A DNA stretch of 64,000 bases from Isoetes taiwanensis (taxonomy: Eukaryota > Streptophyta > Lycopodiopsida > Isoetales > Isoetaceae). The stretch covers positions 7,025,645-7,089,644 of the forward strand of contig JAJEKV010000062.1 in NCBI GenBank assembly GCA_021234155.1, read 5' to 3'. Below the pieces are notes generated by a model that had not been told where the DNA came from, searched no databases, and saw only the letters and a program-made list of their open reading frames with translations. Position numbers and translations under genes: made by a program. Of the stretch, positions 11,087 to 21,475 are shown piece by piece. Numbering within the stretch: position 1 is the first letter of the stretch; each line of letters begins with the position of its first letter.

Positions 11087-12450
11087 GTTGCAAATGCTTC
11101 TTTCTCTTGATCCCAATCTCAAAAGTCTATGGTCTCCTATAGTTGACAAAATTAGGAAGAAGTTAAATCATTATAAAGGTTGCCTTAGTTTTGCTGGGAG
11201 AAGTATAATTGCTAATTTTGTTCTTGCCAGTTCTCATGTCTTCTATTCCTCATCTATGATTGCTCCTAAGATTGTTTATAATAAAATAAAAAAAATTATC
11301 AGAAACTTTGTTTGGCTCTGGTTAACTAGAGTACTACTACTAAAAACAAAAGGAGTGGTGGTATTGCTTGAAAAAATCTTCATGCTCGAGTTTGTGCTCT
11401 TGGTGGTAAATATATTTGGAGAGCCTTGATGTGTCTTGATATGCCAATGTCCTATTTTATCAACCATTGATTGAAAAAAAAACCATGTGGCTAATCATCC
11501 TTCTATTGATCACTCTCTGCCAAACTCTATTTTCAACAACATTTATCCAGCCAGTAATACCTCTCCTATCATGAGAAATCTAATCAAGGCTTGGAATCTT
11601 ATTCATCCCGTCGTTGATTTCACTCATGTGACTGATTTGCACTTGATATTTCTATTTTCTGGAGCCCTCTTTTCAAGGATCATCAATATCACTGCCTGGC
11701 TATTAGGCATCCTAGAATTTATAAGAAATGGTCTACTAAAGGTATCTCTTCCATAGGGATAGATAAGTGTCTTGGACTGCTTTAAGAAGATTGGTTGCTG
11801 GTGTTTCTACAACACTTATTTGTATATTATGAATATTATTCAAAACCTTGTCCCTAAACATATCTATTTGACTGCTCTAGACTAGAAATTGGATAATACG
11901 AGCTCTTATATGGTCAAGAAGATTTACAACTTCCTCAACAACTCAGATACTAGAGGTGTCTCGAAGTGGAGACTTTCCAATAATAATATGCTTAGATTGT
12001 TCTCTAATATCTGGAACTCATACTGTCATCCTAAGGTCAGTTACTTTATGTGGATCATTTCCCTTAGCAAGAGGAACCCTGCTATTTCTCCCTTGTGTCC
12101 CTTCATTGTAACCAAGGGTAAGATATGGAGCATATTTTTTGTTGTCCTAAACTTGTCTATTTTTTGCAGTGGTTTGATTCTAACTTCAATATTATACATG
12201 GCAACTCTATTTTGAGTTATATTCAAAATGATGATCCTTTCAAAAATACCATTATATTTTTGGCCATGTGAAATATTTGGAAAGGTAGAAATAGAGTGCT
12301 TTATAATAGAAAAAACCTTTCCATTATATGGATGCTTCATTTTCAATTTGATGTTGAATTGCTGACCACGGCTCATAAACGAGAATAGGGAGACAAATAT
12401 GATAGAAAATGGAACTAGCATGGAATTTTTACAGGTTCCTTTCAATTATA
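11087..12450 (+). pseudogene. LINE-A 3' part: RT thumb and zinc-binding domain
   Basis: The reading resumes as PNLKSLWSPIVDKIRKKLNH and FAGRSIIANFVLASSHVFY, the conserved post-palm region of plant LINEs. At 11900-12170 it becomes KWRLSNNNMLRLFSNIWN...CHPKVSYFMWIISL, the zinc-binding module at the C-terminus of plant LINE ORF2 (zf-RVT). The segment that normally holds YLG(I/V)P between YADD and this point is missing, so a deletion accompanies or precedes the solo-LTR insertion. No poly(A) tail is visible; the 3' end is estimated. Confidence 0.75.
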
Positions 12451-13049
12451 CAAATCTATTTAAATGTTGCTGGTACTAATATTGATTTTTTTGCTAATAG
12501 AATACCTGAATTCTTGTAAGTGCAAAGGAAAGTTGAGCATAAAATTTAGTACATATGTCCTAAGTATTTTCGTGTTTTGGACGCCAATTTTTTTTATGGT
12601 GATCGGAAACTCATTTTTGCCCCCTTTTTTTAGACAAATAGTTTTTGTTACCTTTAGGTCGAGTGCTTTTTTCTTTTCTTTTCTTTTCTTTCCTTTTTCT
12701 TTTTTCTTTTTTTTTTCTTTTTTTCTTCAAAACGAGGCTGAGCTTTTTTTAGAATCTATCCCCTAATATAAATTCCCGAGCTTTTTTAGAATCGATTCTC
12801 TCTTTTTCAGATAAACATATTCTAGAGCTTGCTTTTCATGCACTAATCTGAGACTATTCTATTCTAATGTTGCAACTGCAGAGCTTGAACAGGTAGAACA
12901 TGGTATGGAAATTTTCTAACTGTAGATGTGGAAATTAGGCCATCCAAGGGTGTTTGTTAATTTAGGCTCACGTGGCAGAGCATGTGAATTGTTGTGGGGG
13001 GTTGGGCAAGCCTCCTAAAAACTAACACTCCGTTGGAATCCCTCCCTAA
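12451..13049. other. Intergenic, pyrimidine-rich tract
   Basis: No gene is seen. Positions 12667-12727 form a T/C-rich tract (TTTTC units), and TTTTTTAGAATC occurs twice near 12745-12795. This could be decayed LINE 3' sequence or plain intergenic DNA. Confidence 0.5.
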
Positions 13050-13194
13050 GGTTGGGTTCACATGCAGCGCTGCCTTTAACGGCTGTGTTACCCTGTGTAA
13101 ATAGAGCATAGGCTGTGATGATGCTCGAAAAATGGCAAGCCATGTTGTGCGACTTCTAGTTGGACGGCTCTCGATGGCGCATGTGAACGGAGCC
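13050..13194. mobile_element. Tourist-like (PIF/Harbinger) MITE
   Basis: The 145-bp element has imperfect terminal inverted repeats: GGTTGGGTTCACATGC at the left and GCATGTGAACGGAGCC at the right (13 of 16 match when inverted). It is flanked by TAA at 13047-13049 and 13195-13197, the target duplication of PIF/Harbinger elements. It codes for nothing. It ends 285 bp before the exonuclease start codon and so lies in that gene's likely promoter region. Confidence 0.7.
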
Positions 13195-13228
13195 TAATTG
13201 AATCAAACGAACTTGAGATAAAACGCAC

Positions 13229-13268
13229 ATTGAAACAAGGCAATGCTTATTGAAACAAGGCAATGCTT
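13229..13268 (+). repeat. Perfect 20-bp tandem duplication
   Basis: ATTGAAACAAGGCAATGCTT occurs twice head to tail, in the 5' flank of the exonuclease gene. Confidence 0.9.
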
Positions 13269-13478
13269 CCTAAAATGGGCATTTTCCTGGAATTAAATAA
13301 AATTCCTTACACTAATATGACGTGGCATCGTGGCAAGGTTCGTTATCGGCCAGGTCAGCGATGCCAGACCAATTCCCGTTTCCTCCTGCTATGGCTATGC
13401 TGCCGATATACGTTTCCTTCCAATCCGGATCCAACTCTGTGCAGATTTCTGTGTTGCTAGCACATTTTTTCTTTTGAA

Positions 13479-14528
13479 ATGAGGACGATTTCGGTGGGTT
13501 CATCGATCGGCACGTCTTTCTCTGGCTTGCCTGTTAAGTTCCATCGCAAATGCGTAAGTTTTTCCATTTGTTCAGTTTCTGCTGGATCTGAACCTCCATT
13601 AGGCCAAAGCCATGGTAAATTAGACATCTCCATTGCCTTTGGTAGATCGGGCCCTCCAGCTGAGAACGAAGGAGGCCCTAAATCGTTGCATTCTAAGCAG
13701 AATGATATATTAGATAGTAAAAATTCTCCTGTGGAATTGGTTACAAGTAAGGTAAATTCAGGCCTTCATCAACGTAGTGAGGAATGGTATGCCCTTAGAA
13801 GGGACCGGTTGACTGCTAGCATGTTCGGAGATGCTTTAGGGTTATGGAAAGGGAGAAGATTACAGGTTTGGAAGGATAAAATAGGGATCCTTGGAAAAGG
13901 GTTTGAAGGAAATGAAGCTACAAGATGGGGCGAATCCTTAGAAGGTGCTGCCATACATAGATACAAAAGAATAACTGGAAATCAGGTAAATCTGCTTGGC
14001 TTCAAAATATACAAGGAAGAAGATGTACTGCAATCATGGATAGGAGGATCTCCTGATGGCCTGATAGATGGCAATGGAACAAAATCTTCTGAGAATGGAG
14101 GCATTTTGGAAGTAAAATGCCCCCATAATAAAGGCATGCCATTTTTAGGTACACCTTGGCACAATGTTCCATCTTATTATCTGCCTCAGGCACAAGGATT
14201 GATGGAAATTCTGGACAGAGAATGGATGGACTTCTATGTGTGGACCATGAATGGAAGCTCAATATTTAGGATAAAGAGAGATAGAAAATACTGGGCTTTA
14301 ATTTATGCTGTATTGAGTGATTTCTGGTGGGGCAATGTCGTCCCTGCAAAGATGGCTCTTGAAGAAGGGCAACCTTTTGATCAAGTGCAAATTAAGTATG
14401 CTCCAGGTCCTGATCATCTACTGACTCCAATTATCAAGAAAAAAAGCACAGAGCTTGCTTTGACATATCCTTTGATTCTAACTGATTCAAGGGGTGTCGT
14501 GAAGAGGCATTGTATACCAGATTCCTGA
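13479..14528 (+). CDS. YqaJ/lambda-exonuclease-type PD-(D/E)XK nuclease, probably organellar
   Basis: This is an uninterrupted 349-aa frame from ATG 13479 to TGA. The core matches the YqaJ viral recombinase family: SEEWYALRRDRLTASMFGDA (100-119), a Gly-Glu-Ser-x-Glu block around residues 151-155, GGSPDGLIDG (189-198, Asp193), ILEVKCPH (209-216, Glu211 and Lys213 as the ExK pair) and YYLPQAQGLMEIL (233-245, Gln237 and Gln239). The family degrades double-stranded DNA 5'-3', with the metal held by the Asp, Glu and Lys; plant homologues are annotated as restriction-endonuclease-like proteins. The first ~35 residues are rich in Ser, Arg and hydroxylated residues with almost no acidic ones (MRTISVGSSIGTSF...), consistent with a plastid or mitochondrial transit peptide. 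No intron is needed; GTAAG-type strings inside the frame are unused. All key residues are present, so it is likely functional. Confidence 0.88.
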   Translation: MRTISVGSSIGTSFSGLPVKFHRKCVSFSICSVSAGSEPPLGQSHGKLDISIAFGRSGPPAENEGGPKSLHSKQNDILDSKNSPVELVTSKVNSGLHQRSEEWYALRRDRLTASMFGDALGLWKGRRLQVWKDKIGILGKGFEGNEATRWGESLEGAAIHRYKRITGNQVNLLGFKIYKEEDVLQSWIGGSPDGLIDGNGTKSSENGGILEVKCPHNKGMPFLGTPWHNVPSYYLPQAQGLMEILDREWMDFYVWTMNGSSIFRIKRDRKYWALIYAVLSDFWWGNVVPAKMALEEGQPFDQVQIKYAPGPDHLLTPIIKKKSTELALTYPLILTDSRGVVKRHCIPDS

Positions 14529-15484
14529 TGTTTATTTTGTTTATTGTTGTTGGCTCTTGATGGTCAACTGTCAAAGATTCTTTGTGGCAGGGTAGTCTTC
14601 TGGACAAAGTTTACCATATTCATTGACAGTAACATGTCTCTCAACTTGCAAAGCTGGTTGTGAATATGTTCACGTGTTTTGATTTCATGCCAAAATCTAT
14701 GAATTGTTATCAATTTCATTGCCACTGGATACTTCGAATGAAGTAGTTTGGCTAAACAATCTGGTTTGGATGCTTGTTGAAACTCTCTAGCAGAAACAAC
14801 CTTACTTACCATCACTATTTATATGCAAAACAATTCTATGAGATATGCTGGAAATGCTCGGATTTGCATCTGTGTAGCCATGGAGGAATCAAAAGTCTTG
14901 TCTACGAAATGGTTTTATACACCATTCCAAGTTCCGTTGGCTTGTTAGCTGTTTGCAATCATGTTAACCATTTGCAAAGCACTTTTGCAAGGGAACTTTC
15001 CGTTTGTGTTAGCTGTTTGCAACTCATGTTAACTATTTGCAAAGCAGTCTTGCAAGAAACTTTCCTCCTCCTGTAGGATCAGTTGTGGTATTTTAATTTG
15101 GTTTGCATCCATGTCAGGGTAATTATTTGCAAACCCATATTAACTATATGAAAAACATTCATAGTACAGGGAAATTGATATCTCCTCTAAGATCAATTCT
15201 GGTATTCTTGGACTCCAAGCATTATGCTTATCAACACCGATTCTTTAACATTGCACCTGACACAATGATCTGCAATCATCATTCATTCTGTGACCGGAAT
15301 GTAGACGTCAGTTGGCTATAGGACAGGTCAGCCATAGTACATACATATATGTTGTAGGATGGACGCTATAAGAAGCGTGATGAATCTATTTTTTGGTAAA
15401 TATAACAATGCACATATTGTTTCAGATAGGTAGGTAGGACAAGGGATCTAGATCATTTATAAGTCTATGTATAATTTCAAGAAG
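14529..15484. repeat. Downstream flank with ~61-bp tandem repeat
   Basis: This is non-coding 3' flank of the nuclease gene. Positions 14943-15066 hold two copies of a ~61-bp unit (GTTAGCTGTTTGCAA...ATTTGCAAAGCA..CTTGCAAG), with a degenerate third copy at about 15103-15160. The rest shows nothing recognisable. Confidence 0.7.
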
Positions 15485-15500
15485 TATATAAACACAACAA
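15485..15500 (+). promoter_or_regulatory. tRNA upstream TATA-like and CAA motifs
   Basis: TATATAAA at 15485-15492 and CAACAA at 15495-15500 sit just before the tRNA. Plant tRNA genes commonly carry a TATA-like element and a CAA transcription-start motif at this distance, helping RNA polymerase III initiation. Confidence 0.6.
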
Positions 15501-15584
15501 GTCAGGATGGCCGAGTGGTCTAAGGCGCCAGACTCAAGTTCTGGTCTTCGAAAGGGGGCGTGGGTTCAAACCCCACTTCTGACA
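15501..15584 (+). tRNA. tRNA-Leu (anticodon CAA)
   Basis: The 84-nt cloverleaf starts GTCAGGA, pairing with TTCTGAC at the end, with discriminator A. The A box is TGGCCGAGTGG and the B box GGTTCAAACC. The anticodon stem CCAGA/TCTGG encloses the loop CTCAAGT, with CAA at 15535-15537. A long variable arm (CTTCGAAAGGGGGCG) marks a class II tRNA, as expected for leucine. There is no intron and no encoded CCA, as expected for a nuclear gene. It would decode UUG. Confidence 0.96.
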
Positions 15585-15589
15585 GAATG

Positions 15590-15596
15590 TTTTTTT
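15590..15596 (+). terminator. RNA polymerase III terminator
   Basis: A run of seven T residues starts 5 nt after the tRNA end. Confidence 0.85.
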
Positions 15597-15954
15597 GGCT
15601 CCCTTACCTCAAATTTTTTTTTGGCTTCTTTTCTCTTAATCTGTGCAACTGGCATCGCGAAAAAGGCTATATCTGTAATGGTCGTTTACTGTATCGCGAA
15701 CAAGGCTATAGCCATCCAGATGCATAAACTTTGCTCACTTAATTTGTTGGACGAAAAAGGTTGCAGCAGATCTTTGAGCTGAGAATCACATTTGCGCCAG
15801 AATTAATGGCGTTGTTGCAGTGGTTTTCTCGGCTGGAAAGATCTTATAGGTATCACTGCAAAATCCTGCGATATCCATATCCTTAACCGGCAGGCGTTTG
15901 GATCCAAGCATTCCTGGCCATTGATTCATGCCCTGTGATAGGGCATAACAGGCA

Positions 15955-16145
15955 ATCAAAACTTCTGGGAGGCACAACAGCGTGCACAACGGTGGACAGG
16001 GCAAGCAGACTTCTGGGAGGGACATCCCCGAACCTATGATAATCGATCTGGACAGCCCCGAACCTCTGATAATCGAGCTGTGCAGCCTCCCAAACCTCTG
16101 ATAACCCATCTGCTGCCTGCCCGAACCTCTGATAATCCAGCAATG
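15955..16145. repeat. Minisatellite, CCGAACCTCTGATAATC units
   Basis: Four imperfect copies of CC(G/A)AACCTCTGATAA(T/C)C at about 16026, 16057, 16089 and 16122 have a period near 32 bp. They are preceded by two copies of ACTTCTGGGAGG about 50 bp apart. The spacers between units are themselves similar. This is not a CRISPR array: units are imperfect, the period is short and the genome is a plant's. Confidence 0.75.
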
Positions 16146-16273
16146 GATGAGGCAGCTTGCCTGCCCGGGCTCGCCAGTTTATCTGAGGTAATGGGCTCTC
16201 AGGGGTGTTTATCCCCTTCATATACCTCCCTTTTTGGCATATTTGCTCCAAACATTTGATATGCTTTGAAGTA

Positions 16274-16348
16274 GCCGAGTCGTGAACTTGAACTGAGAAG
16301 TAGAACTGAGAACTGAGAACTGAGTCGTGAACTTGAACTTGAAGTAGC
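16274..16348. repeat. Short-period repeat GTCGTGAACTTGAACT / GAACTGA
   Basis: GTCGTGAACTTGAACT occurs twice, with GAACTGA-type heptamers between. The tract probably arose by replication slippage. Confidence 0.75.
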
Positions 16349-16421
16349 ACGGGTTCAGTGGGCCATGGCTGTTGCTTTTGTATCTTCCTCCCTCGGTGAG
16401 TAATCGAACATTGAAGGGGTA

Positions 16422-16580
16422 GATAACGTCCTCCCTCGAGGCGTTATGGCCCAGGAAAATGGCTGAGTGGCCATGTGGGCTAGGAAATTCCGAGGCGTGC
16501 GGCGACGGCCGGGAATTTCCTCGCCACATGGCCACGCAGGCCATTTTCATGGGCCATAACGCCGGGGGAGGACGTTATCG
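16422..16580. repeat. Long inverted repeat (fold-back) with ~70-bp arms
   Basis: The left arm, from GATAACGTCCTCCC to AGGAAATTCCG (16422-16492), and the right arm, from GGGAATTTCCTCG to GGGAGGACGTTATC (16510-16580), are close inverse complements with ~18 bp between. Similarity continues weakly outwards (GAACATTGAAGGGGTA versus its counterpart after 16580). The arms are CG-rich. No coding is seen, and the target duplication is unclear. Likely a fold-back or MITE-type element. Confidence 0.8.
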
Positions 16581-19400
16581 ACCTTTAACGCCCTTGGCCG
16601 AGGCATTTGGCGGAGAGCCATAGCCAAACTTGGCGGCACCGCCTTTGATTCCGGCAAGAAAAAATGCACTGGCGAAAATTTTTGTCCTCTCGTAATGTTT
16701 CTTCGGGCATTTTGGGTCTCAAATCCTCAAATTTGAAGATGCCTTTTGGATTTTCGTTAGGAGGCCTATAGTCCAAAAAGGGGGCAATATCTCATTTTCT
16801 TCGGGCATTTGATGCTCTTCGATTTTCATTAGAGGCCCAGAGTCCAAACGGGCAAAATCTCATTTTCTTCAAGCATCCAGAAGATTTCACTCCGTTTTCT
16901 CCGCGAAGCTTTTTACGCTCTGTTTTGTCGTCAAAATTATTGCTTTGTGCCTAACGGACAAGGCAACAAGTTTACTCGTTCAGCTTCTATATATGCTCGC
17001 CTTAAGTCAGATATGCAAAAATAAAGCTTAATCTCTTCGTTCAAACTAAAAGGGGCTCAAAGATTCTTCCATAAGCTTTTTATTCGACCAACAAAAGTAA
17101 CAGAGGCCCATGGTTTATGAGCTCTTGTTTAAAAATGCATGCAACAAAGACGCCTTACATCAAAAGCACCGACCGCTATCTTGAGGTATCCGCCTGCTTT
17201 TTGTTCTTCTACGTAAGTGCTTTGTAAATGCAGAGTTCGAAAGTTACACCATTGTAGACCATTTGCTTCCTTCAAAATCACCGCCCCCTTTGGGTCGGGT
17301 AAGCATACATGCAAATCAGATAAAAACGCAAAGTGTAAGCACAATTAGCACATCATCAAAATTCAGCCACATGAGAAGCCTACGCCTGGAGGTCTCAAGC
17401 TATGGCTTGGAGGTTCGGCTATGGCGGCCAGAGCGCTAAGGATCGACCACGAGGCGAAAGTGCCCGTAAAAATATTTCGTGGCAAAATAGAGGATGTCAT
17501 GGACATAACATTCTTGTTATGGTCATAACAGTTTTGGCCCAAATTGTTACTGGATATAACCTCTTAAAATAGACGGCTGGGATTTAATCCTAGGGCTAAA
17601 TGCAGAGGCCAAGGACGTTAAGGAAAAAAAACCCAATGACGATTGCTGAGGAAACTGCAAGGGCACTCCCACCCCGGTGTGGGGCCGCTCGGGTGGTGGT
17701 GGTTACTTCTTAAATGGCCAGAAAAAATTGAAAGCACAAGGCTGAAAAACCGTGATGCAAAGCATTTTTTGTTTTCTATAATCAAACAACAAGAAAAGAA
17801 TCTAAAACCATCAATGTAGAGTAGTTTTTGCGATTTGGCAATGTATAGTAGTTTTTGTGTTTTGGATCAAACAGGAAGAAAAGAAATGCTAAAGAATGGA
17901 TTTAGACATCAAAATTTTCGAGATTTGGATCAAACAGCTTCTAAAACAAATAATATTAACAGAGGGAGATGAATTCGTCCGGGGGGGGGGAGATAAGCCA
18001 AACTAGCCCAGAAAAAACAAAGTTTGAGAGCTTCAAATTAAAGAGATTTAAAATAAAAGGGTCCTGGAACTTACGTGAATGCCTTAGAATCTCTCCAGCT
18101 AGCTTTCAAAGCACAGTTTGCAATGGATTGTCTTGCTGTGACCATGAGGACCAGGGCCAGTATGGAGAAAGCCAGCCCCAAAATACGCAAAGAAAAAGGT
18201 TGCATGAATGCAGATATTTTGTCTTTTTTTCACACTGTGGTGCTATGGCACCACCAACTCTGTCTGTGTAGCTCTTCATTTTGGCCTTTGCCTCCTCCTC
18301 TCTACAAACTGCTTCTTCTTCTCTATAGAATTGCACTTACAAAACATATCATTTCTGTCATTTAAAAGCTTCAAAAGTCCAGCAGCCCCCCATGGTTCTT
18401 TTCACACTAGCTCGCCCTCAACATTTTTCGTCCTCAATTTTTTTTTTGTTCCCTTTAAAAAAAGGGCAAAAAAACTACATCAGCATTTGTATATCACCAT
18501 GGTTACCTATTATAAGTAGATATTACTTTTTACGTCATAACGATTATAAGTAGATATACTGTATATATAAAAGAAAAACATGTTTACTCAATATAATCTT
18601 TAAAGATTGTACAGTTAATTTTGTCTATCAGTCATAGACGCAACATTAATATTGCTCTACAAGTCCATGCCCTACAACTACTAAATACAAATACACAACC
18701 CCTGCCTTATCCATGCATAAAGTTCCTCAACATTCAGAAAGCAATAAAGTTTCCACCAGCAATTGTTTTCCCTTCTTTTCTGACTTTTTCTAGCCTCTTC
18801 ATTACTCGCCACAATCATTAGGGTTATTGTTCTATGTCTACAACTAGACCAAAGCTGGAGTTCCATAACAAAGTTATTGGATATTTGTTTCCTTAAATAA
18901 CGTACAAATACCTATACAAGCATGCAAAATTACACTAGACTTCAATGTGTAGATCATGTGCCAGAAGTACAAGAGCGGTGATAGCCTAGGGCTCAGCATG
19001 CAAGGAGCAGACCCTCTTCAATCACGTTATCTCTCCAATCATTTTAGAATTTTAGGTGTTGGGCTCTTTTGCAATTTACTTCTGTGAAACTATACATTAC
19101 ATTCTCGCGTCGTGTTTCTTAACTTGCAGATGATCACCATCTTAAATTCGTGGGTGAAAATATGTCAAAGCTTATAAAGGATGCAATCTAAAACATAGAA
19201 TTACAGGATTAAGAATTCAAATGGTATTTAGCTCATATAGTATTCATAGGATGATTTCAATTTTTCAAATTTGAATATCCAAACAAAAAAACTTGCTTAT
19301 TTCATATTTGCCAAATTTTCAATTTGAAGTTCCAAACTAAAGACAGACAAACTTAATTGCACATTTTGCCATAAAATCACGTGCAAAAGGAGTAAAAAGG
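16581..19400. other. Intergenic, no gene recognised
   Basis: Near 16790-16870 the strings CTCATTTTCTTCGGGCATTTGATG and variants recur (TTCTTC(G/A)(G/A)GCAT three times), suggesting decayed repeat DNA. Positions 17800-17940 repeat a GATTTGG...TTTTGGATCAAACAG motif. Positions 17980-17990 are a run of G. Positions 18510-18570 repeat TATAAGTAGATAT. Open frames here are short and show no family features. Confidence 0.5.
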
Positions 19401-20418
19401 TATCTTCTTATGTGTGCAGAATATTGCGACGTGGAGTAGCTAATGCTTTATCATTGACGACTTGCTTTATATTATTGGAACAAGAAAATAAAGTGAATAC
19501 AAGTAAGTTGCCTTGCACATCTATTCGTGCATTGTGTATCATTTCATTAATTGTTTTTGTGAATAGTAGAATTTGTGGATCAATGCCTACTAGAAAGCGA
19601 CTAGCTAGTTTAACCGAGAGACGTAGAGATAGACTGAGACAATATGTAGCACAGTAACAGGGGGGTTTTTGTGATTTTATACGCTTTTTGGCATGGTTTT
19701 CATATGATTTCATGGGCGTATTGCACGAGGCATACTAATCGGTACATCTAGAGTGCACCAAATTTTTGCATGGAATCTGTGCAATTTTTGTTTCATCCTC
19801 CTCAATGGTTAAGATCAGAGGGCTTACAAAGAAATCTCTCTTTTAATTCAAAAAGATCCAAGGGATTATAATAAAAGCCCTTTTCTCATGAGATTCGAGA
19901 CAACCGAAATTAGGGCACAGTTAGGGTTTGTGGAATCGATGATGGCAGCTGCTTACTTGGAGTCATGCATAGCCGATGGAATAGGGCAATCTCAGGGCCG
20001 ATTCTAACTATGGTGATCTCAGGGCCGATTCCAACTGTGGTGTTGCTAAATATTAGAAAAAACACAACATAGAAGTTCTGGAGGGTTTACAGCAAAAAAG
20101 TTTAGCAGATTTGGCTATGGCGGCCCATTTGTGTGAGGCAGATTCTGCAAAAAAAACAATGTGAATCCCTCAGGCTTTAATTCTTCCCTTTGTTCCACCC
20201 GGGTGGTCCTTCTGCAGAGTTTTTTGCAGTGTTTTTAAGCAGTTCGATCCAAGGGGGTAGGTCAGTTCCCCCGTTTTATTTTCCCATTCAGGTGTATTTC
20301 TGCTGATAAGAGCCAGGTTGGGGTTAAGTCGATCTGCCTCCTCCCGCCTCTTCCGAATGTATTAATTAGCTTCTTCTTATAAATTTGTTGAAAAAAGAAA
20401 GGAAATATAAGCAAGGAA
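19401..20418. other. Unassigned, short ORF and a 27-bp tandem repeat
   Basis: An 82-codon plus-strand frame (19412-19657) ends in a basic TRKRLASLTERRRDRLRQ segment, but it matches nothing I recognise. Positions 19989-20042 are two copies of ATCTCAGGGCCGATTC(T/C)AACT(A/G)TGGTG. The remainder shows no gene. Confidence 0.45.
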
Positions 20419-21023
20419 ATGGAGCAATCTCCTGCTTGGGCTTCCAAAATCATACGTCTGCATTGTAAAGTATGCCGCATAGGCCACATGATTTATGAGA
20501 AGCAGTGCCTCTTGTTTAAATCCTTAATGGATTTGGCAGCTCAGTATGTGCGTTGGTGGATTGATATCTTTAAAGATGAAAGAGCTCAAAATGTGCAGAT
20601 GCAGTGGGAAGGGAATCGCTTAGTGTCTTACGGGCTGGAGATGAAATCCTGCAGAGCTGTGCTGCTAAAGACGTCAGTTTGATCATTCTAGGAAGTGCAG
20701 GTATGTATCGTGAGATTATTGATGATGTTAAAATGTATGCTCAGATGATGAACAGTCTAATCAGTAGTGTTGTTCCATCTGACAACGAACTGAGACGAAA
20801 TATTATTAATGAACTGAGGCAAAAGGTAGAATCTGATTGCAAAACTTTGCAGTCTACTCTTGCATGGGATTGTGCACAAGACAGGATTGCACTGTTAGAC
20901 TTCTTTGAGAAAGATGCTAGGACTAGATGGATGCGAAAGTATCCCACAAGTATTTCTACAGCTTTTCAATTGCTCCTTGGGTCAGAAGCAGCAAGGAGCT
21001 CTTTCGAGGACAAGGTACTTTAG
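20419..21023 (+). pseudogene. Unrecognised coding-like frames, possibly one eroded gene
   Basis: Two plus-strand frames overlap: 20419-20682 (starts MEQSPAWASKIIRLHCKVCRIGH) and 20604-21023. The second has coding-like composition, with amphipathic helix patterns (NELRRNIINELRQKVESDCK, DRIALLDFFEKDARTRWMRK). Joining them needs a frame change between about 20604 and 20680, by frameshift or a missed intron. There is no signal peptide or clear domain. CKVCRIGH could be part of a zinc site but has no partner. I do not recognise the family. Confidence 0.35.
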
Positions 21024-21256
21024 GACAAGATGCTTTTGGACTCTTCATGGGTCAGCACCGGGTAGATTTTTCTGCAGAAGTTTCTTCGGGGTCAGCTCCA
21101 ATTGTTTCAGGGTATAGTTGTAGTTATTTGCAGTGGTCGTTTGCTTAACTGACAGCTCCATTTGCTCACCAAGTTGCAATCAGATTAAAGCTGCAAGAAG
21201 TTTTATTGTGACCATTTGCTTGGCAGCGGCGTTTGTTTCTCAGTTGCAGCAAGAAG

Positions 21257-21475
21257 GCATCTTCGTCCTTGGCAGTTGAGATGGAGTCTTTGTTGCCCAA
21301 AACCTTGTTTTCAAGATTTTTGCTTTCGGTTCTTTCGTCTTTTTTTTTTATTGCATCTTCGTCCTTGCTTCCCAAAACCTTGTTTTCAAGATGTGCTTTC
21401 GGTTCCCTCCATTTTGATTGCATCTTTGTCATTGACAGTGAGATTTGAGCTTTGCTTCCCAACCCTTGTTCCTAG
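21257..21475. repeat. Three degenerate copies of a 60-90-bp unit
   Basis: GCATCTTCGTCCTTG ... CCCAAAACCTTGTTTTCAAG ... TGCTTTCGGTTC occurs at 21257 and 21353. A weaker third copy starts at 21420. The first carries a 20-bp internal segment (GCAGTTGAGATGGAGTCTTT) that the second lacks and the third retains in altered form. The unit is non-coding. Confidence 0.75.

Noticed and set aside
12667-12727. Poly(T) tract as a reverse-strand LINE poly(A) tail
   Set aside because: It is mixed T/C, and LINE-A next to it is on the plus strand.
15507-15782. A 91-codon ORF starting MAEWSKAPDSSSG
   Set aside because: It is the tRNA-Leu gene read as protein, a known annotation artefact.
15955-16145. CRISPR-like spaced repeats
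   Set aside because: Units are imperfect, spacers resemble each other, and the genome is a plant's.
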